Positions 8,833-16,825 of a stretch of 64,000 bases of DNA are shown here, piece after piece; within the stretch, counting starts at the first letter, position 1; each line of letters opens with the position of its first letter. The notes under the pieces are model-generated. The model saw only the letters and a list, made by a program, of their open reading frames with translations, ran no database searches and had not been told where the DNA came from. Source of the stretch: Enterobacteriaceae bacterium UBA7338 (lineage in GTDB: Bacteria; Pseudomonadota; Gammaproteobacteria; Enterobacterales; Enterobacteriaceae). The translations under genes were made by a program, and so were the position numbers. The stretch lies in the NCBI GenBank assembly GCA_002480085.1, contig DKPJ01000013.1, forward strand, positions 33,072 to 97,071. The letters run 5' to 3'.

Positions 8833-9669
8833 ATGACCGTACTACACAGCGTGGATTTTTTTCCGTCAGGTAAAACGCCTGTGGCTATCGAGCCGCGCCT
8901 TCCCCAGTCGGCGTTTCCTGAACATCACCATGATTTCCATGAGATAGTTATCGTTGAGCATGGCACGGGCATTCACGTCTTTAACGGCCAGCCCTACTCC
9001 ATTAGCGGGGGCAGCGTCTGCTTTATCCGCGACCACGATCGCCACCTCTACGAGCACACGGATAATCTCTGTCTGACCAACGTGCTCTACCGCTCGCCGG
9101 AGGCTTTCCAGTTCTTAGCGGGCCTGAACCAGCTGCTGCCTCAGGAGCAGGACGGACACTACCCCTCTCACTGGCGAGTTAACCAGGGGGCACTACAGCA
9201 GGTGCGGCAGATCGTCAGCCAGATGGAGCAGAGCAGCGAAGAGGAGGGGACTGCCGCCCTTGCCAGCCGTGAGATCCTGTTTATGCAGCTGCTGGTGCTG
9301 CTGCGTAAGAGCAGCCTTGAGGAGGGGGGAGTTAATAACGATGCCCGATTGAGCCATATGATGGCGTGGCTGGAAGATCACTTCGCGGATGAGGTCTGCT
9401 GGGAGTCCCTTGCCGATCGCTTCTCGCTCTCCCTGCGTACGCTGCACCGCCAGCTGAAGCAGCATACGGGCATGACGCCTCAGCGCTACCTCAACCGTCT
9501 GCGCCTGATTAAAGCCCGTCACCTGCTGCGCCACAGCGACGAGAGCGTCACCGATATCGCCTATCGCTGTGGTTTTGGCGACAGCAACCACTTTTCCACG
9601 CTTTTTCGCCGGGAGTTTAGCTGGTCGCCGCGGGATATCCGCCAGGGGCGGGATACGCCGCTGCAATAG
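8833..9669 (+). CDS. rhaS: AraC-family L-rhamnose activator of rhaBAD
   Basis: A 278-residue cytoplasmic activator, equal in length to E. coli RhaS. An N-terminal cupin (PEHHHDFHEIVIVEHGTG) binds rhamnose, and the C-terminal third carries two helix-turn-helix units (SLRTLHRQLKQHTGMTPQRYL and VTDIAYRCGFGDSNHFSTLFRR). The start at 8833 has AGGAAG six to eleven bases upstream; upstream in-frame codons lack this. It precedes rhaR on the same strand. Confidence 0.95.
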   Translation: MTVLHSVDFFPSGKTPVAIEPRLPQSAFPEHHHDFHEIVIVEHGTGIHVFNGQPYSISGGSVCFIRDHDRHLYEHTDNLCLTNVLYRSPEAFQFLAGLNQLLPQEQDGHYPSHWRVNQGALQQVRQIVSQMEQSSEEEGTAALASREILFMQLLVLLRKSSLEEGGVNNDARLSHMMAWLEDHFADEVCWESLADRFSLSLRTLHRQLKQHTGMTPQRYLNRLRLIKARHLLRHSDESVTDIAYRCGFGDSNHFSTLFRREFSWSPRDIRQGRDTPLQ

Positions 9670-9749
9670 CCGTAAACGAGAAGGCAATCACCGTTTTTTT
9701 GCCGGAAAACAGCTAAATATAGAAGGTTGAAAGCTGTTGAGGTGATGCT

Positions 9750-10604
9750 GTGGCAGGCCAGTTGATTCTGCGGAGAGATGATTTTTTTGCCAGGCCTGGG
9801 CAGGCGGTCGCGGTGGCCGATCGCTATCCGCAAAACGTCTTTGCTGAGCACTCCCATGAGTTTAACGAGCTGGTACTGGTCTGGCGCGGCAACGGCCTGC
9901 ATATTCTTAACGATCGTCCGTACCGCATCACCCGGGGCGATCTCTTCTATATCCGCGCCGAGGACCGTCACGCCTACGCCTCGGTAAACGATCTGGTGCT
10001 GCAAAACATCATCTACTGCCCGGAGCGGCTGACGCTTAACCTTGACTGGGCCGCGCACATTCCAGGCCTGGACGGCAGGGAGCCGATACCCTACTGGCGC
10101 ATTGGCAGCAGCGGCATGGCTCAGGCCCGGCAGGTGATTAGCCAGCTGGAGCACGAGAGCGCCAAAGCGGATCCGCTCTCCGATCCGCTGGCAGAAACGC
10201 TGTTTGCCCAGCTGGTATTAACCCTGCAGCGCCATCGCTACGCCACTGACAATCTCTCGGCGACCCGCAGCGAAGCGTTGCTGGATAAGCTCATCACTGC
10301 CCTGGCCAGCAGCCTCAACCGAGCCTTTTTGCTTGAACAATTTTGCGAGCAAAATCAGTGCAGTGAGCGTACACTACGTCAGCAGTTTCGTACCCAGACC
10401 GGCATGACAATCAACAACTACCTGCGCCAGCTGCGCATCTGCCATGCCCAGTATCTGCTCCAGCATAGCGAGCTAATGATCGGTGAAATTGCGACACGCT
10501 GTGGTTTTGAAGACAGCAACTATTTTTCCGTGGTTTTTACCCGTGAAACCGGCGTGGCCCCGAGTCAGTGGCGGCAGCGCAGCAGGGCGCTCACGGGTAC
10601 ATAA
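9750..10604 (+). CDS. rhaR: AraC-family L-rhamnose activator of rhaSR
   Basis: A 284-residue regulator (E. coli 282) with an N-terminal cupin (AVAVADRYPQNVFAEHSHEF) and a C-terminal double HTH (CSERTLRQQFRTQTGMTIN; IGEIATRCGFEDSNYFSVVF). It switches on rhaSR in response to rhamnose. I use the GTG start with GAGG seven bases upstream. The gene that normally follows in E. coli, the convergent rhaT symporter, is not here: sodA begins 128 bases after the stop. Confidence 0.95.
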   Translation: MAGQLILRRDDFFARPGQAVAVADRYPQNVFAEHSHEFNELVLVWRGNGLHILNDRPYRITRGDLFYIRAEDRHAYASVNDLVLQNIIYCPERLTLNLDWAAHIPGLDGREPIPYWRIGSSGMAQARQVISQLEHESAKADPLSDPLAETLFAQLVLTLQRHRYATDNLSATRSEALLDKLITALASSLNRAFLLEQFCEQNQCSERTLRQQFRTQTGMTINNYLRQLRICHAQYLLQHSELMIGEIATRCGFEDSNYFSVVFTRETGVAPSQWRQRSRALTGT

Positions 10605-10635
10605 CAAAAGGTTATAACCATATAAAAACTACGGC

Positions 10636-10674
10636 ATTGATAAACATTTTCAATACTACTTAATTAACTATAAT
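10636..10674 (+). promoter_or_regulatory. sodA promoter with Fur-box-like element
   Basis: A TATAAT -10 lies at 10669-10674. Just upstream, 10636-10654 reads ATTGATAAACATTTTCAAT, a Fur-box-like sequence also present at this point in the E. coli sodA promoter. This suggests iron repression; SoxS, ArcA and others are known regulators of sodA but I did not resolve their sites. Confidence 0.6.
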
Positions 10675-10731
10675 GAACCAACTGCTTACGCGGCATTAAC
10701 AATCGCCGCCCGACAATTAATGGAGATGATT

Positions 10732-11352
10732 ATGAGTTACACACTGCCATCACTGCCGTACGCTTATGATGCACTGGAACCACACTTCGATAAGCAGACG
10801 ATGGAAATCCATCACACTAAACATCACCAGACCTACGTTAACAACGCTAACGCCGCGCTGGAAAGCCTGCCGGAGCTGGCTAACCTGCCGGTAGAAGAGC
10901 TGATCGCCAAACTGGATCAGGTTCCGGCTGATAAGAAAACCGTACTGCGCAACAACGCAGGCGGCCACGCCAACCACAGCCTGTTCTGGAAAGGCTTGAA
11001 AACCGGCACTACCCTGCAGGGTGAGCTGAAATCCGCTATCGAGCGTGACTTCGGCTCCGTTGAGAAATTCAAAGAAGAGTTCGAGAAAGCAGCGGCAACC
11101 CGCTTCGGCTCCGGCTGGGCATGGCTGGTACTGAAAGGCGACAAGCTGGCCGTTGTCTCTACCGCCAACCAGGATAGCCCGCTGATGGGTGAAGCTGTTT
11201 CTGGCGCATCCGGCTTCCCGATCCTGGGTCTGGACGTGTGGGAGCACGCTTACTACCTGAAATACCAGAACAAACGCCCGGACTACATCAAGGCATTCTG
11301 GGAAGTGGTAAACTGGGACGAAGCTGCTGCCCGTTTCGCTGCTAAAAAATAA
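10732..11352 (+). CDS. sodA: Manganese superoxide dismutase
   Basis: Dismutates superoxide to hydrogen peroxide and oxygen in the cytoplasm. The 206-residue product equals E. coli SodA, with Mn ligands in the MEIHHTKHHQTYV and LDVWEHAYYLKYQN regions, and the NAGGHANHSLFW segment. The ATG at 10732 is preceded by GGAGAT; two in-frame upstream ATGs would give a non-family N-terminus. A strong hairpin terminator follows. Confidence 0.98.
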   Translation: MSYTLPSLPYAYDALEPHFDKQTMEIHHTKHHQTYVNNANAALESLPELANLPVEELIAKLDQVPADKKTVLRNNAGGHANHSLFWKGLKTGTTLQGELKSAIERDFGSVEKFKEEFEKAAATRFGSGWAWLVLKGDKLAVVSTANQDSPLMGEAVSGASGFPILGLDVWEHAYYLKYQNKRPDYIKAFWEVVNWDEAAARFAAKK

Positions 11353-11372
11353 GGTTGCATTGCTTCCGGTGA

Positions 11373-11401
11373 AAAGCGAGTCTGATGACTCGCTTTTTTT
11401 G
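11373..11401 (+). terminator. sodA rho-independent terminator
   Basis: AAAGCGAGTC pairs with GACTCGCTTT around a TGAT loop, followed by a T-run. Confidence 0.9.
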
Positions 11402-11421
11402 TATCGGAATAAGGCGCTGCG

Positions 11422-12102
11422 ATGCACCATCAGGTTAACGTTTTTACAGGCAAAGTAAGAAATTACGAGGGCAGTCGGCCAAGCGCCATTGCCAAAGTGC
11501 AGGTTAACGGCGAGCTGACGTTAACCGAGCTGGGACTTGCAGGTGATGAGCAGGCGGAGAAGAAGATCCACGGCGGGCCGGATCGCGCGCTGTGCCACTA
11601 TCCGCGCGAGCACTATCGCCACTGGGCAAACGCGTTTCCTGAACAGGCGGAACGCTTTGTTGCCCCGGCGTTTGGCGAGAACCTCTCTACCGAGGGGCTG
11701 ACCGAGCAGAACGTCTACATCGGGGATATCTTTCGCTGGGGTGAGGCGCTGATTCAGGTGACGCAGCCACGCTCGCCCTGCTTCAAAGTTAACTACCATT
11801 TTGCTATCCACGACCTCTCCTCCCTGATGCAGGAGAGCGGCCGCACAGGCTGGCTCTACCGGGTGATTGCCCCGGGTAGCGTCTCCGGCGATGCGCCCCT
11901 TGAGCTGGTTTCCCGCTGTAGCGAGGTGAGCGTCTATGATGCTGCCGCCATCGCCTGGCATCTGCCGTTCGACGACGAGCAGTACCACCGCCTGCTCTCT
12001 GCCGCCGGTCTCTCGGTGAGCTGGGCCAGAACCATGCAGAAACGACGCCTTAGCGGCAAGATCGAGCCTTTTTCCCCCAGACTGTGGGGCAGGAAACCGT
12101 AG
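11422..12102 (+). CDS. yiiM: MOSC-domain protein YiiM, 6-hydroxylaminopurine resistance type
   Basis: A 226-residue MOSC protein (E. coli 224). MOSC domains bind molybdenum cofactor; the conserved Cys sits in SPCFKVNYHF, with GGPDRALCHYPREHY and FGENLSTEGL upstream. E. coli YiiM supports resistance to N-hydroxylated base analogues and is proposed to reduce them. The TAG stop is supplied by the first bases of a downstream REP element, and the C-terminus (GRKP) differs slightly from E. coli. Confidence 0.93.
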   Translation: MHHQVNVFTGKVRNYEGSRPSAIAKVQVNGELTLTELGLAGDEQAEKKIHGGPDRALCHYPREHYRHWANAFPEQAERFVAPAFGENLSTEGLTEQNVYIGDIFRWGEALIQVTQPRSPCFKVNYHFAIHDLSSLMQESGRTGWLYRVIAPGSVSGDAPLELVSRCSEVSVYDAAAIAWHLPFDDEQYHRLLSAAGLSVSWARTMQKRRLSGKIEPFSPRLWGRKP

Positions 12103-12129
12103 GCCGGGTAAGCGCAGCGCCACCCGGCG
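12099..12129. repeat. REP element overlapping the yiiM stop codon
   Basis: GTAGGCCGGGTAAGCGCAGC opens the unit, which closes with CCACCCGGC. Its TAG (12100-12102) is the stop codon of yiiM. It lies between the convergent yiiM and cpxA genes. Confidence 0.85.
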
Positions 12130-12134
12130 TTAAA

Positions 12135-13508
12135 CTACGACCGCTTATGCAACGGTAGCCAGATGGTTAAGCGTAAGCCGCCGAGCGGGCTGTCGTCGGC
12201 CTTAACCCAGCCGCGATGCTGCTGAATAGCCGTCTCAACAATTGCCAGCCCCAGCCCGGTACCGCCGGATTCGCGATCGCGTGCCTCGTCGGTACGGTAG
12301 AACGGACGGAAAATCTGTTCGCGATCTTCCGCACTGACGCCCGGACCATCATCATCGACGTTAACCGTCACGCCCTCTTTATCCACCGCAAAACTTACCT
12401 CAATCTTCGTATGCGAGTAGCGCAGGGCGTTACGCACGATATTCTCTAGCGCGCTCTCCATTGCGCTCGGGTTACCGTACAGCGGCCACGGTCCCGGCGG
12501 GAAGTTGACGGTCAGTGATTTGCCCATCTGCTCGGCTTCAAAGGCGGCGTTATCCAGCACGTCATTCCACAGATGATTGGCCTTAACGGTCTCGCTCACC
12601 AGGGCATTTTTCTGCTGGTTGCGCGACATCACCAGCAGATCGTTGATCATGCTGTCGAGGCGCTGCGCCTCGGTCTCAATACGGGCCAGCTCCTTGCTCT
12701 CACCGCTGCGGCGACGCAGCAGGGCGGTGCCCAGCTGTAGACGCGTCAGCGGGGTGCGCAGCTCGTGGGAGATATCAGAGAGCAGGCGCTGCTGGGTGGT
12801 CATCATCCGCTCGAGCGCGGTCACCATCTGGTTAAAGCTGGCCCCGGCGGCAAGAAACTCCTGCGGTCCGGCTTCCAGCTCCGGGTGCTGGCGCAGGTTA
12901 CCCTGAGCCACCTCGTCCGCCGCGTTTTTCAGCTTACGCGCCGGTTTTGCCAGGCTCCACGCCAGCCAGAGCAGCAGCGGGGAGCTGATCAACATGGTGA
13001 CGATCAGCAGCAGGAGCGGGCGGTCAAACAGCAGGTTGATAAAATCGGACTGGGAATTGCTCGCCGGCCGGATGAGGTAGAGCTGGTAGTTATCTTCCCC
13101 GTCGCGGATGGAAAACGGCCCTACCAGCTCTACCCGTCCATACTTCTTCTTCTGCGGATGGTCGGAGTTATCCGCCTGACCAATAAAGTTACGAATGATC
13201 TGCATTTCGCTGCGTTCAGCGCCGATCACCCGGCCTTCGCTGGTCACCAGCAGCAGGCGCTGCCCCGGCGGTGCCCACTTATCAATTGCGCGAAACAGCC
13301 GCCGCCACCACATCAGATCGTTCGGTGGATCGAGGGCCAGCTCCGCCTCAACGTGCTGCTCAATCATCACGCCCTGGCGCTGCTCGCTATCCAGCAGCTC
13401 CGTCATTTGCCGGGAGTCCAGCTTGGGCACCATTAATACCAGCATCAGCACCAGTGCCAGCGTCAGCCAAAAAATAGCAAAGATACGAGCCGTCAAACTT
13501 CCTATCAT
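12135..13508 (-). CDS. cpxA: Envelope-stress sensor histidine kinase CpxA
   Basis: Inner-membrane sensor that phosphorylates CpxR when envelope proteins misfold. 457 residues, as in E. coli. TM1 at about 7-29, a periplasmic sensor loop to about 163, TM2 about 164-186, a HAMP linker, the phospho-acceptor H248 in SHELRTPL, and ATPase boxes NIVRNALRYS, DDGPGV and GGTGLGLAI. It overlaps cpxR by 4 bases and is co-transcribed with it. Confidence 0.97.
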   Translation of the reverse strand: MIGSLTARIFAIFWLTLALVLMLVLMVPKLDSRQMTELLDSEQRQGVMIEQHVEAELALDPPNDLMWWRRLFRAIDKWAPPGQRLLLVTSEGRVIGAERSEMQIIRNFIGQADNSDHPQKKKYGRVELVGPFSIRDGEDNYQLYLIRPASNSQSDFINLLFDRPLLLLIVTMLISSPLLLWLAWSLAKPARKLKNAADEVAQGNLRQHPELEAGPQEFLAAGASFNQMVTALERMMTTQQRLLSDISHELRTPLTRLQLGTALLRRRSGESKELARIETEAQRLDSMINDLLVMSRNQQKNALVSETVKANHLWNDVLDNAAFEAEQMGKSLTVNFPPGPWPLYGNPSAMESALENIVRNALRYSHTKIEVSFAVDKEGVTVNVDDDGPGVSAEDREQIFRPFYRTDEARDRESGGTGLGLAIVETAIQQHRGWVKADDSPLGGLRLTIWLPLHKRS

Positions 13509-14203
13509 GAAGCCGCAACCATCAGATAGCCGCGTCCGCGCAGCGTTTTAAACCATGGATGGCCATCTTTACGCTCCGGCAGCTTACGGCGCAGGTTAGA
13601 GATATGCATATCGATCGCACGATCGAACGGCGTCAGGCGTTTACCCAACACTTCCTGGCTAAGATGCTCTCTGGAGACCACCTGGCCCAGGTGCTGCGCC
13701 AGCAGATAGAGCAGGGTAAACTCGGTGCCGGTCAGCTCCAGCGACTGGCCGTCAAAGCTGGCCTCCTGGCGGCCTGGGTTCAGGCTAAGGGCATCCACTT
13801 CTAAGGTCGGTGAGCCGTTATCGCTGTTCTGCTGCTGTTCGCTCCAGTGGGAACGGCGCAGGATGGCGCGGATACGGGCTACCAGCTCACGATCGTTAAA
13901 GGGCTTAGGCAGATAGTCGTCCGCGCCCAGCTCAAGGCCGAGAACGCGATCCAGCTCGCTACCGCGCGCCGTCAGCATAATGACGGGGGTCTGGTGTGTC
14001 TGGCGTAGCTCTTTAAGGGTGTCGATACCATTCTTCTTTGGCATCATAACGTCGAGCAAAAGCAGATCGATGCTGTCGTCCAGGAGGTCGAGCGCCTGCT
14101 CCCCATCATGGGCAACCTGCACATTGAAGCCTTCCATGTCGAGCAGCTCCTTTAAAAGGGAAGTAAGCTCTCGGTCATCGTCAACTAACAGAATTTTATT
14201 CAT
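13505..14203 (-). CDS. cpxR: Response regulator CpxR
   Basis: OmpR/PhoB-family transcription factor of the Cpx response. 232 residues with acidic pocket D9/D10, phospho-acceptor D51 (LLLLDVMMPKKNG) and a C-terminal winged helix (FDRAIDMHISNLRRKL). First gene of the cpxRA operon, divergent from cpxP; a CpxR box lies in the shared promoter region, allowing autoregulation. Confidence 0.97.
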   Translation of the reverse strand: MNKILLVDDDRELTSLLKELLDMEGFNVQVAHDGEQALDLLDDSIDLLLLDVMMPKKNGIDTLKELRQTHQTPVIMLTARGSELDRVLGLELGADDYLPKPFNDRELVARIRAILRRSHWSEQQQNSDNGSPTLEVDALSLNPGRQEASFDGQSLELTGTEFTLLYLLAQHLGQVVSREHLSQEVLGKRLTPFDRAIDMHISNLRRKLPERKDGHPWFKTLRGRGYLMVAAS

Positions 14204-14258
14204 TGTTTAAATACCTCCGAGGCAGAAATTACGTCATCAAGGCTCGCTAATCCATGAC

Positions 14259-14273
14259 TTTACGTTGTTTTAC
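14259..14273 (-). promoter_or_regulatory. CpxR binding site between cpxR and cpxP
   Basis: On the minus strand it reads GTAAA-ACAAC-GTAAA, an exact match to the CpxR box GTAAA-N5-GTAAA. It lies between the divergent cpxRA and cpxP promoters. Confidence 0.85.
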
Positions 14274-14353
14274 ACCCCCTGACGCTAGTTTGCAGCCTGA
14301 ATCGTAGACTGAGTTCAGTTGATTGGCGACACAAACAATTTTGGGAGCAAGTG

Positions 14354-14851
14354 ATGCGCATTGTTACCGCTGCCGTCATGGCCTCAACGCTGGCGTTAAG
14401 TACTGTTGGCCATGCAGCTGAAGTCGTAACAGGCGATAACTGGCACGCATCTGAAGAGCTTGCGCCGCGTAGTACCCAGAGCCATATGTTTGACGGCATC
14501 AGTTTAACCGAGCATCAGCGCCAGCAACTGCGTGATTTGATGCAGCAGGCGAGGCATAAGCTGCCCCCTGTTAATGTTAGCGAAATCGAGGCGATGCACG
14601 ACCTCGTGACCGCAGAAAATTTTGATGAAAACGCCGTGCGTGCTCAGGCAGAAAAAATGGCGCAGGAGCAGGTTGCCCGCCAGGTCGAAATGGCCCGGGT
14701 CCGCAACCAGATGTATCACCTGCTCACGCCAGAGCAACAGGCGGTTTTACATAAGAAACACCAACAGCGGATCGATCAGCTGCGCGACGTTGCCAGGCTG
14801 CAACAAGGCTCTCCGCTAACGTTATCGAGTAGCAGTACCGGTAGTAAGTAG
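14354..14851 (+). CDS. cpxP: Periplasmic Cpx inhibitor/chaperone CpxP
   Basis: A 165-residue exported protein. A Sec signal peptide ends near GHA|AE at about residue 21, and the two LTxxQ motifs are present (SLTEHQRQQLRDLM and LLTPEQQAVL). CpxP binds the CpxA sensor domain and lowers signalling, and escorts misfolded pilins to DegP. Start at 14354 gives the E. coli MRIVTAAVMAS start with GGGAGC upstream; a GTG one codon earlier is also in frame. The mRNA 3' end contains the CpxQ sRNA. Confidence 0.95.
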   Translation: MRIVTAAVMASTLALSTVGHAAEVVTGDNWHASEELAPRSTQSHMFDGISLTEHQRQQLRDLMQQARHKLPPVNVSEIEAMHDLVTAENFDENAVRAQAEKMAQEQVARQVEMARVRNQMYHLLTPEQQAVLHKKHQQRIDQLRDVARLQQGSPLTLSSSSTGSK

Positions 14852-14869
14852 TAACCAGTAACAACCCTG

Positions 14870-14927
14870 TTTTCCTTGCCATAGACACCATCCCTGTCTT
14901 CCCCCTCATGATGAGGGGGTTTTTTTT
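14870..14927 (+). ncRNA. cpxQ: CpxQ small RNA from the cpxP 3' UTR
   Basis: The 58 bases starting TTTTCCTTGCCATAGACACC closely match the known E. coli/Salmonella CpxQ, an RNase E-processed, Hfq-dependent repressor of envelope protein mRNAs. It ends in the cpxP terminator hairpin CCCCCTCAT/ATGAGGGGG plus T-run. The 5' end is placed by homology with the known processing site, not by direct evidence. Confidence 0.85.
14901..14927 (+). terminator. cpxP/CpxQ rho-independent terminator
   Basis: Perfect stem CCCCCTCAT at 14901-14909 with ATGAGGGGG at 14911-14919, then eight T residues. Confidence 0.92.
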
Positions 14928-14942
14928 GCCGTGAATCTCAGT

Positions 14943-14993
14943 AATAACCCCAATAACTCTCGTTATTTGCATCAAGGAGTTATTGGAGTTATT
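14943..14993. promoter_or_regulatory. Long inverted repeat upstream of hicA, probable HicB operator
   Basis: AATAACCCCAATAACTC (14943-14959) and GAGTTATTGGAGTTATT (14977-14993) are 17-base arms matching at 16 of 17 positions, separated by 17 bases. Each arm also contains two copies of the smaller word AATAAC/GTTATT. The location just upstream of hicA suggests an autoregulatory operator bound by the HicB DNA-binding domain. Confidence 0.65.
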
Positions 14994-15025
14994 ATTTTAT
15001 GTAGTGGGTTTGACGGAGCAAAGGA

Positions 15026-15205
15026 ATGAATAGCAGGAAGCTAATGACCGAAATCATGGCAGATGGCTGGATTCTGGTGAGGGTAAACGGTAGCCATCAT
15101 CACTTTACCCATCCAACAAAACCAGGATTGGTAACCCTACCTCACCCTAAAAAAGATTTACCGGTTGGCACGGTAAAGAGCATCAGGAAACAGGCGGGAA
15201 TATAA
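15026..15205 (+). CDS. hicA: HicA-family mRNA interferase toxin
   Basis: A 59-residue protein reading MNSRKLMTEIMADGWILVRV, then NGSHHHFTHP and HPKKDLPVGTVKSI. This is the HicA double-stranded RNA-binding-like fold with its active-site histidine in the GSHHHF loop and the conserved C-terminal LPVGT-KSI-KQAGI. Type II toxin that cleaves mRNA. GGAG lies seven bases before the ATG. The hicB antitoxin follows after 26 bases. The gene is very short and easily missed; length is normal for HicA. Confidence 0.88.
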   Translation: MNSRKLMTEIMADGWILVRVNGSHHHFTHPTKPGLVTLPHPKKDLPVGTVKSIRKQAGI

Positions 15206-15231
15206 TCCCGTTACCTTAAAGAGGCGTAACT

Positions 15232-15642
15232 ATGTTTTATCCCATTGCAATTGAGATTGGTGATGATAAGCACGCCCATGGCGTGACGGTGCCCGATCTT
15301 CCTGGCTGTTTTTCCGCTGGCGATACCCTGGAAGAGGCCATTGCCAACGCTAAAGAAGCTATCGTCGCGCATATCGAACTGCTTGTAGAGCTTGGACAGG
15401 ACATCCCTGCGGTCTCTTCCGTTAGCACGCTGGCTAAGAACCCTGAATTTGCGGGGTATACCTGGGCACTGGTTGATATAGATGTGACGCGTTTGCTAGG
15501 TGGTTCTGAAAAAATCAACGTGACCTTGCCGAAGTCACTGATTGACCGTATCGATCGCTGTGTTGCAACGCACCCGGAATTTAAAAGTCGCTCTGGATTT
15601 CTGGCGCAGGCCGCGCTGGAGCGCATTTCAGCCACCCGCTAA
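15232..15642 (+). CDS. hicB: HicB-family antitoxin
   Basis: A 136-residue antitoxin. The N-terminal partly degraded RNase H-like domain (about 1-70; HGVTVPDLPGCFSAGDTLEEAIANAKEA) neutralises HicA. The C-terminal ribbon-helix-helix region (about 90-133; INVTLPKSLIDRIDRCV, SRSGFLAQAALERI) should bind the operator upstream of hicA. AAAGAGG lies seven bases before the ATG. Toxin-first order is the usual one for hicAB. Confidence 0.9.
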   Translation: MFYPIAIEIGDDKHAHGVTVPDLPGCFSAGDTLEEAIANAKEAIVAHIELLVELGQDIPAVSSVSTLAKNPEFAGYTWALVDIDVTRLLGGSEKINVTLPKSLIDRIDRCVATHPEFKSRSGFLAQAALERISATR

Positions 15643-15742
15643 GGCTTAATAACAGTTAAACCACCGGCAATAGCCCCGTTTTTTGTCACATTGCCTGATT
15701 TATCATCCGTTATACTACCCCTGTGTCCGGACGGGAGTGGGT

Positions 15743-16624
15743 ATGAATCAAGTATATGGGCAGCTGGTGAGCCGGGCAGCCATCGCCGCGACGGTAATGG
15801 CCTCGTTGCTGCTGGTAATTAAAATTTTTGCGTGGTGGTACACGGGATCGGTGAGCGTGCTGGCGGCGCTGGTGGATTCGCTGGTGGATATTGCCGCCTC
15901 GCTGACCAACCTGCTGGTGGTGCGCTACTCCCTACAGCCAGCGGATGATGAGCACACCTTTGGGCACGGCAAGGCCGAGTCGCTGGCGGCGCTGGCGCAG
16001 AGCATGTTTATCTCCGGCTCGGCGCTGTTTCTCTTTTTGACCGGTATTCAGCACCTTGCTCGCCCGGAGCCGATGAACGCGCCGCAGATCGGCATCATCG
16101 TGACCCTGATAGCGCTGGTATGTACTGTGATCCTTGTCACCTTTCAGCGCTGGGTGGTGCGAAAAACGCAAAGCCAGGCCGTGCGCGCCGATATGCTTCA
16201 TTATCAGTCTGATGTTATGATGAATAGCGCTATTCTCGTCGCGCTGGGCCTGTCGTGGTACGGCTGGCACCGCGCGGATGCGCTCTTTGCGCTGGGTATC
16301 GGGGCCTATATCCTCTACAGCGCACTACGCATGGGATATGAAGCGGTTCAGTCGCTGCTGGATCGCGCCCTGCCCGATGAGGAGCGGCAGGAAATAATCG
16401 CTATCGTTACCCGTTGGCCTGGCGTCAGCGGGGCACACGATCTTCGCACGCGGCAGTCAGGGCCGACCCGCTTTATTCAGATTCATTTGGAAATGGATGA
16501 CAACCTCCCGCTTGTTCAGGCGCACCTGGTGGCCGAGCAGGTTGAAGAGGCAATTTTGCGCCGTTTCCCGGGTTCTGATGTGATAATCCATCAGGATCCC
16601 TGTTCCGTGGTACCCCAGGGATGA
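15743..16624 (+). CDS. fieF: Ferrous-iron/zinc efflux pump FieF
   Basis: Cation diffusion facilitator that exports Fe2+ and Zn2+ in exchange for protons. 293 residues (E. coli 300, slightly shorter at the C-terminus). Six TM helices; transport-site residues D45, D49 (DSLVD) and H153, D157 (HYQSD) are all present, followed by the cytoplasmic metallochaperone-like domain. Start at 15743 (MNQVYGQLVSRAAIAAT) has GGGAG upstream; an in-frame ATG 20 codons earlier is not in the family. Confidence 0.96.
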   Translation: MNQVYGQLVSRAAIAATVMASLLLVIKIFAWWYTGSVSVLAALVDSLVDIAASLTNLLVVRYSLQPADDEHTFGHGKAESLAALAQSMFISGSALFLFLTGIQHLARPEPMNAPQIGIIVTLIALVCTVILVTFQRWVVRKTQSQAVRADMLHYQSDVMMNSAILVALGLSWYGWHRADALFALGIGAYILYSALRMGYEAVQSLLDRALPDEERQEIIAIVTRWPGVSGAHDLRTRQSGPTRFIQIHLEMDDNLPLVQAHLVAEQVEEAILRRFPGSDVIIHQDPCSVVPQG

Positions 16625-16710
16625 GTCTCCTAAATAGAGACCCGGTTACAAGGTGTAAAAAAGTGAGCCAGACCAGCATTTTGTGTATAAATTACCGCCA
16701 TTTGGTCTGA

Positions 16711-16726
16711 CCTGAATCAATTCAGC
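16711..16726 (+). promoter_or_regulatory. Cra (FruR) site upstream of pfkA
   Basis: CCTGAATCAATTCAGC contains the inverted repeat TGAATCAATTCA (16713-16724), which fits the Cra consensus; E. coli pfkA is repressed by Cra at an equivalent site. Confidence 0.7.
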
Positions 16727-16825
16727 CGGAAGAGATTGATATACTATGCGCAGCATAGCTATTCACTCCCCAGGGCGTCGCTTCGGGCAAGAATTTATTT
16801 TGCATTCCTAAGTTCAGAGGTAGTC

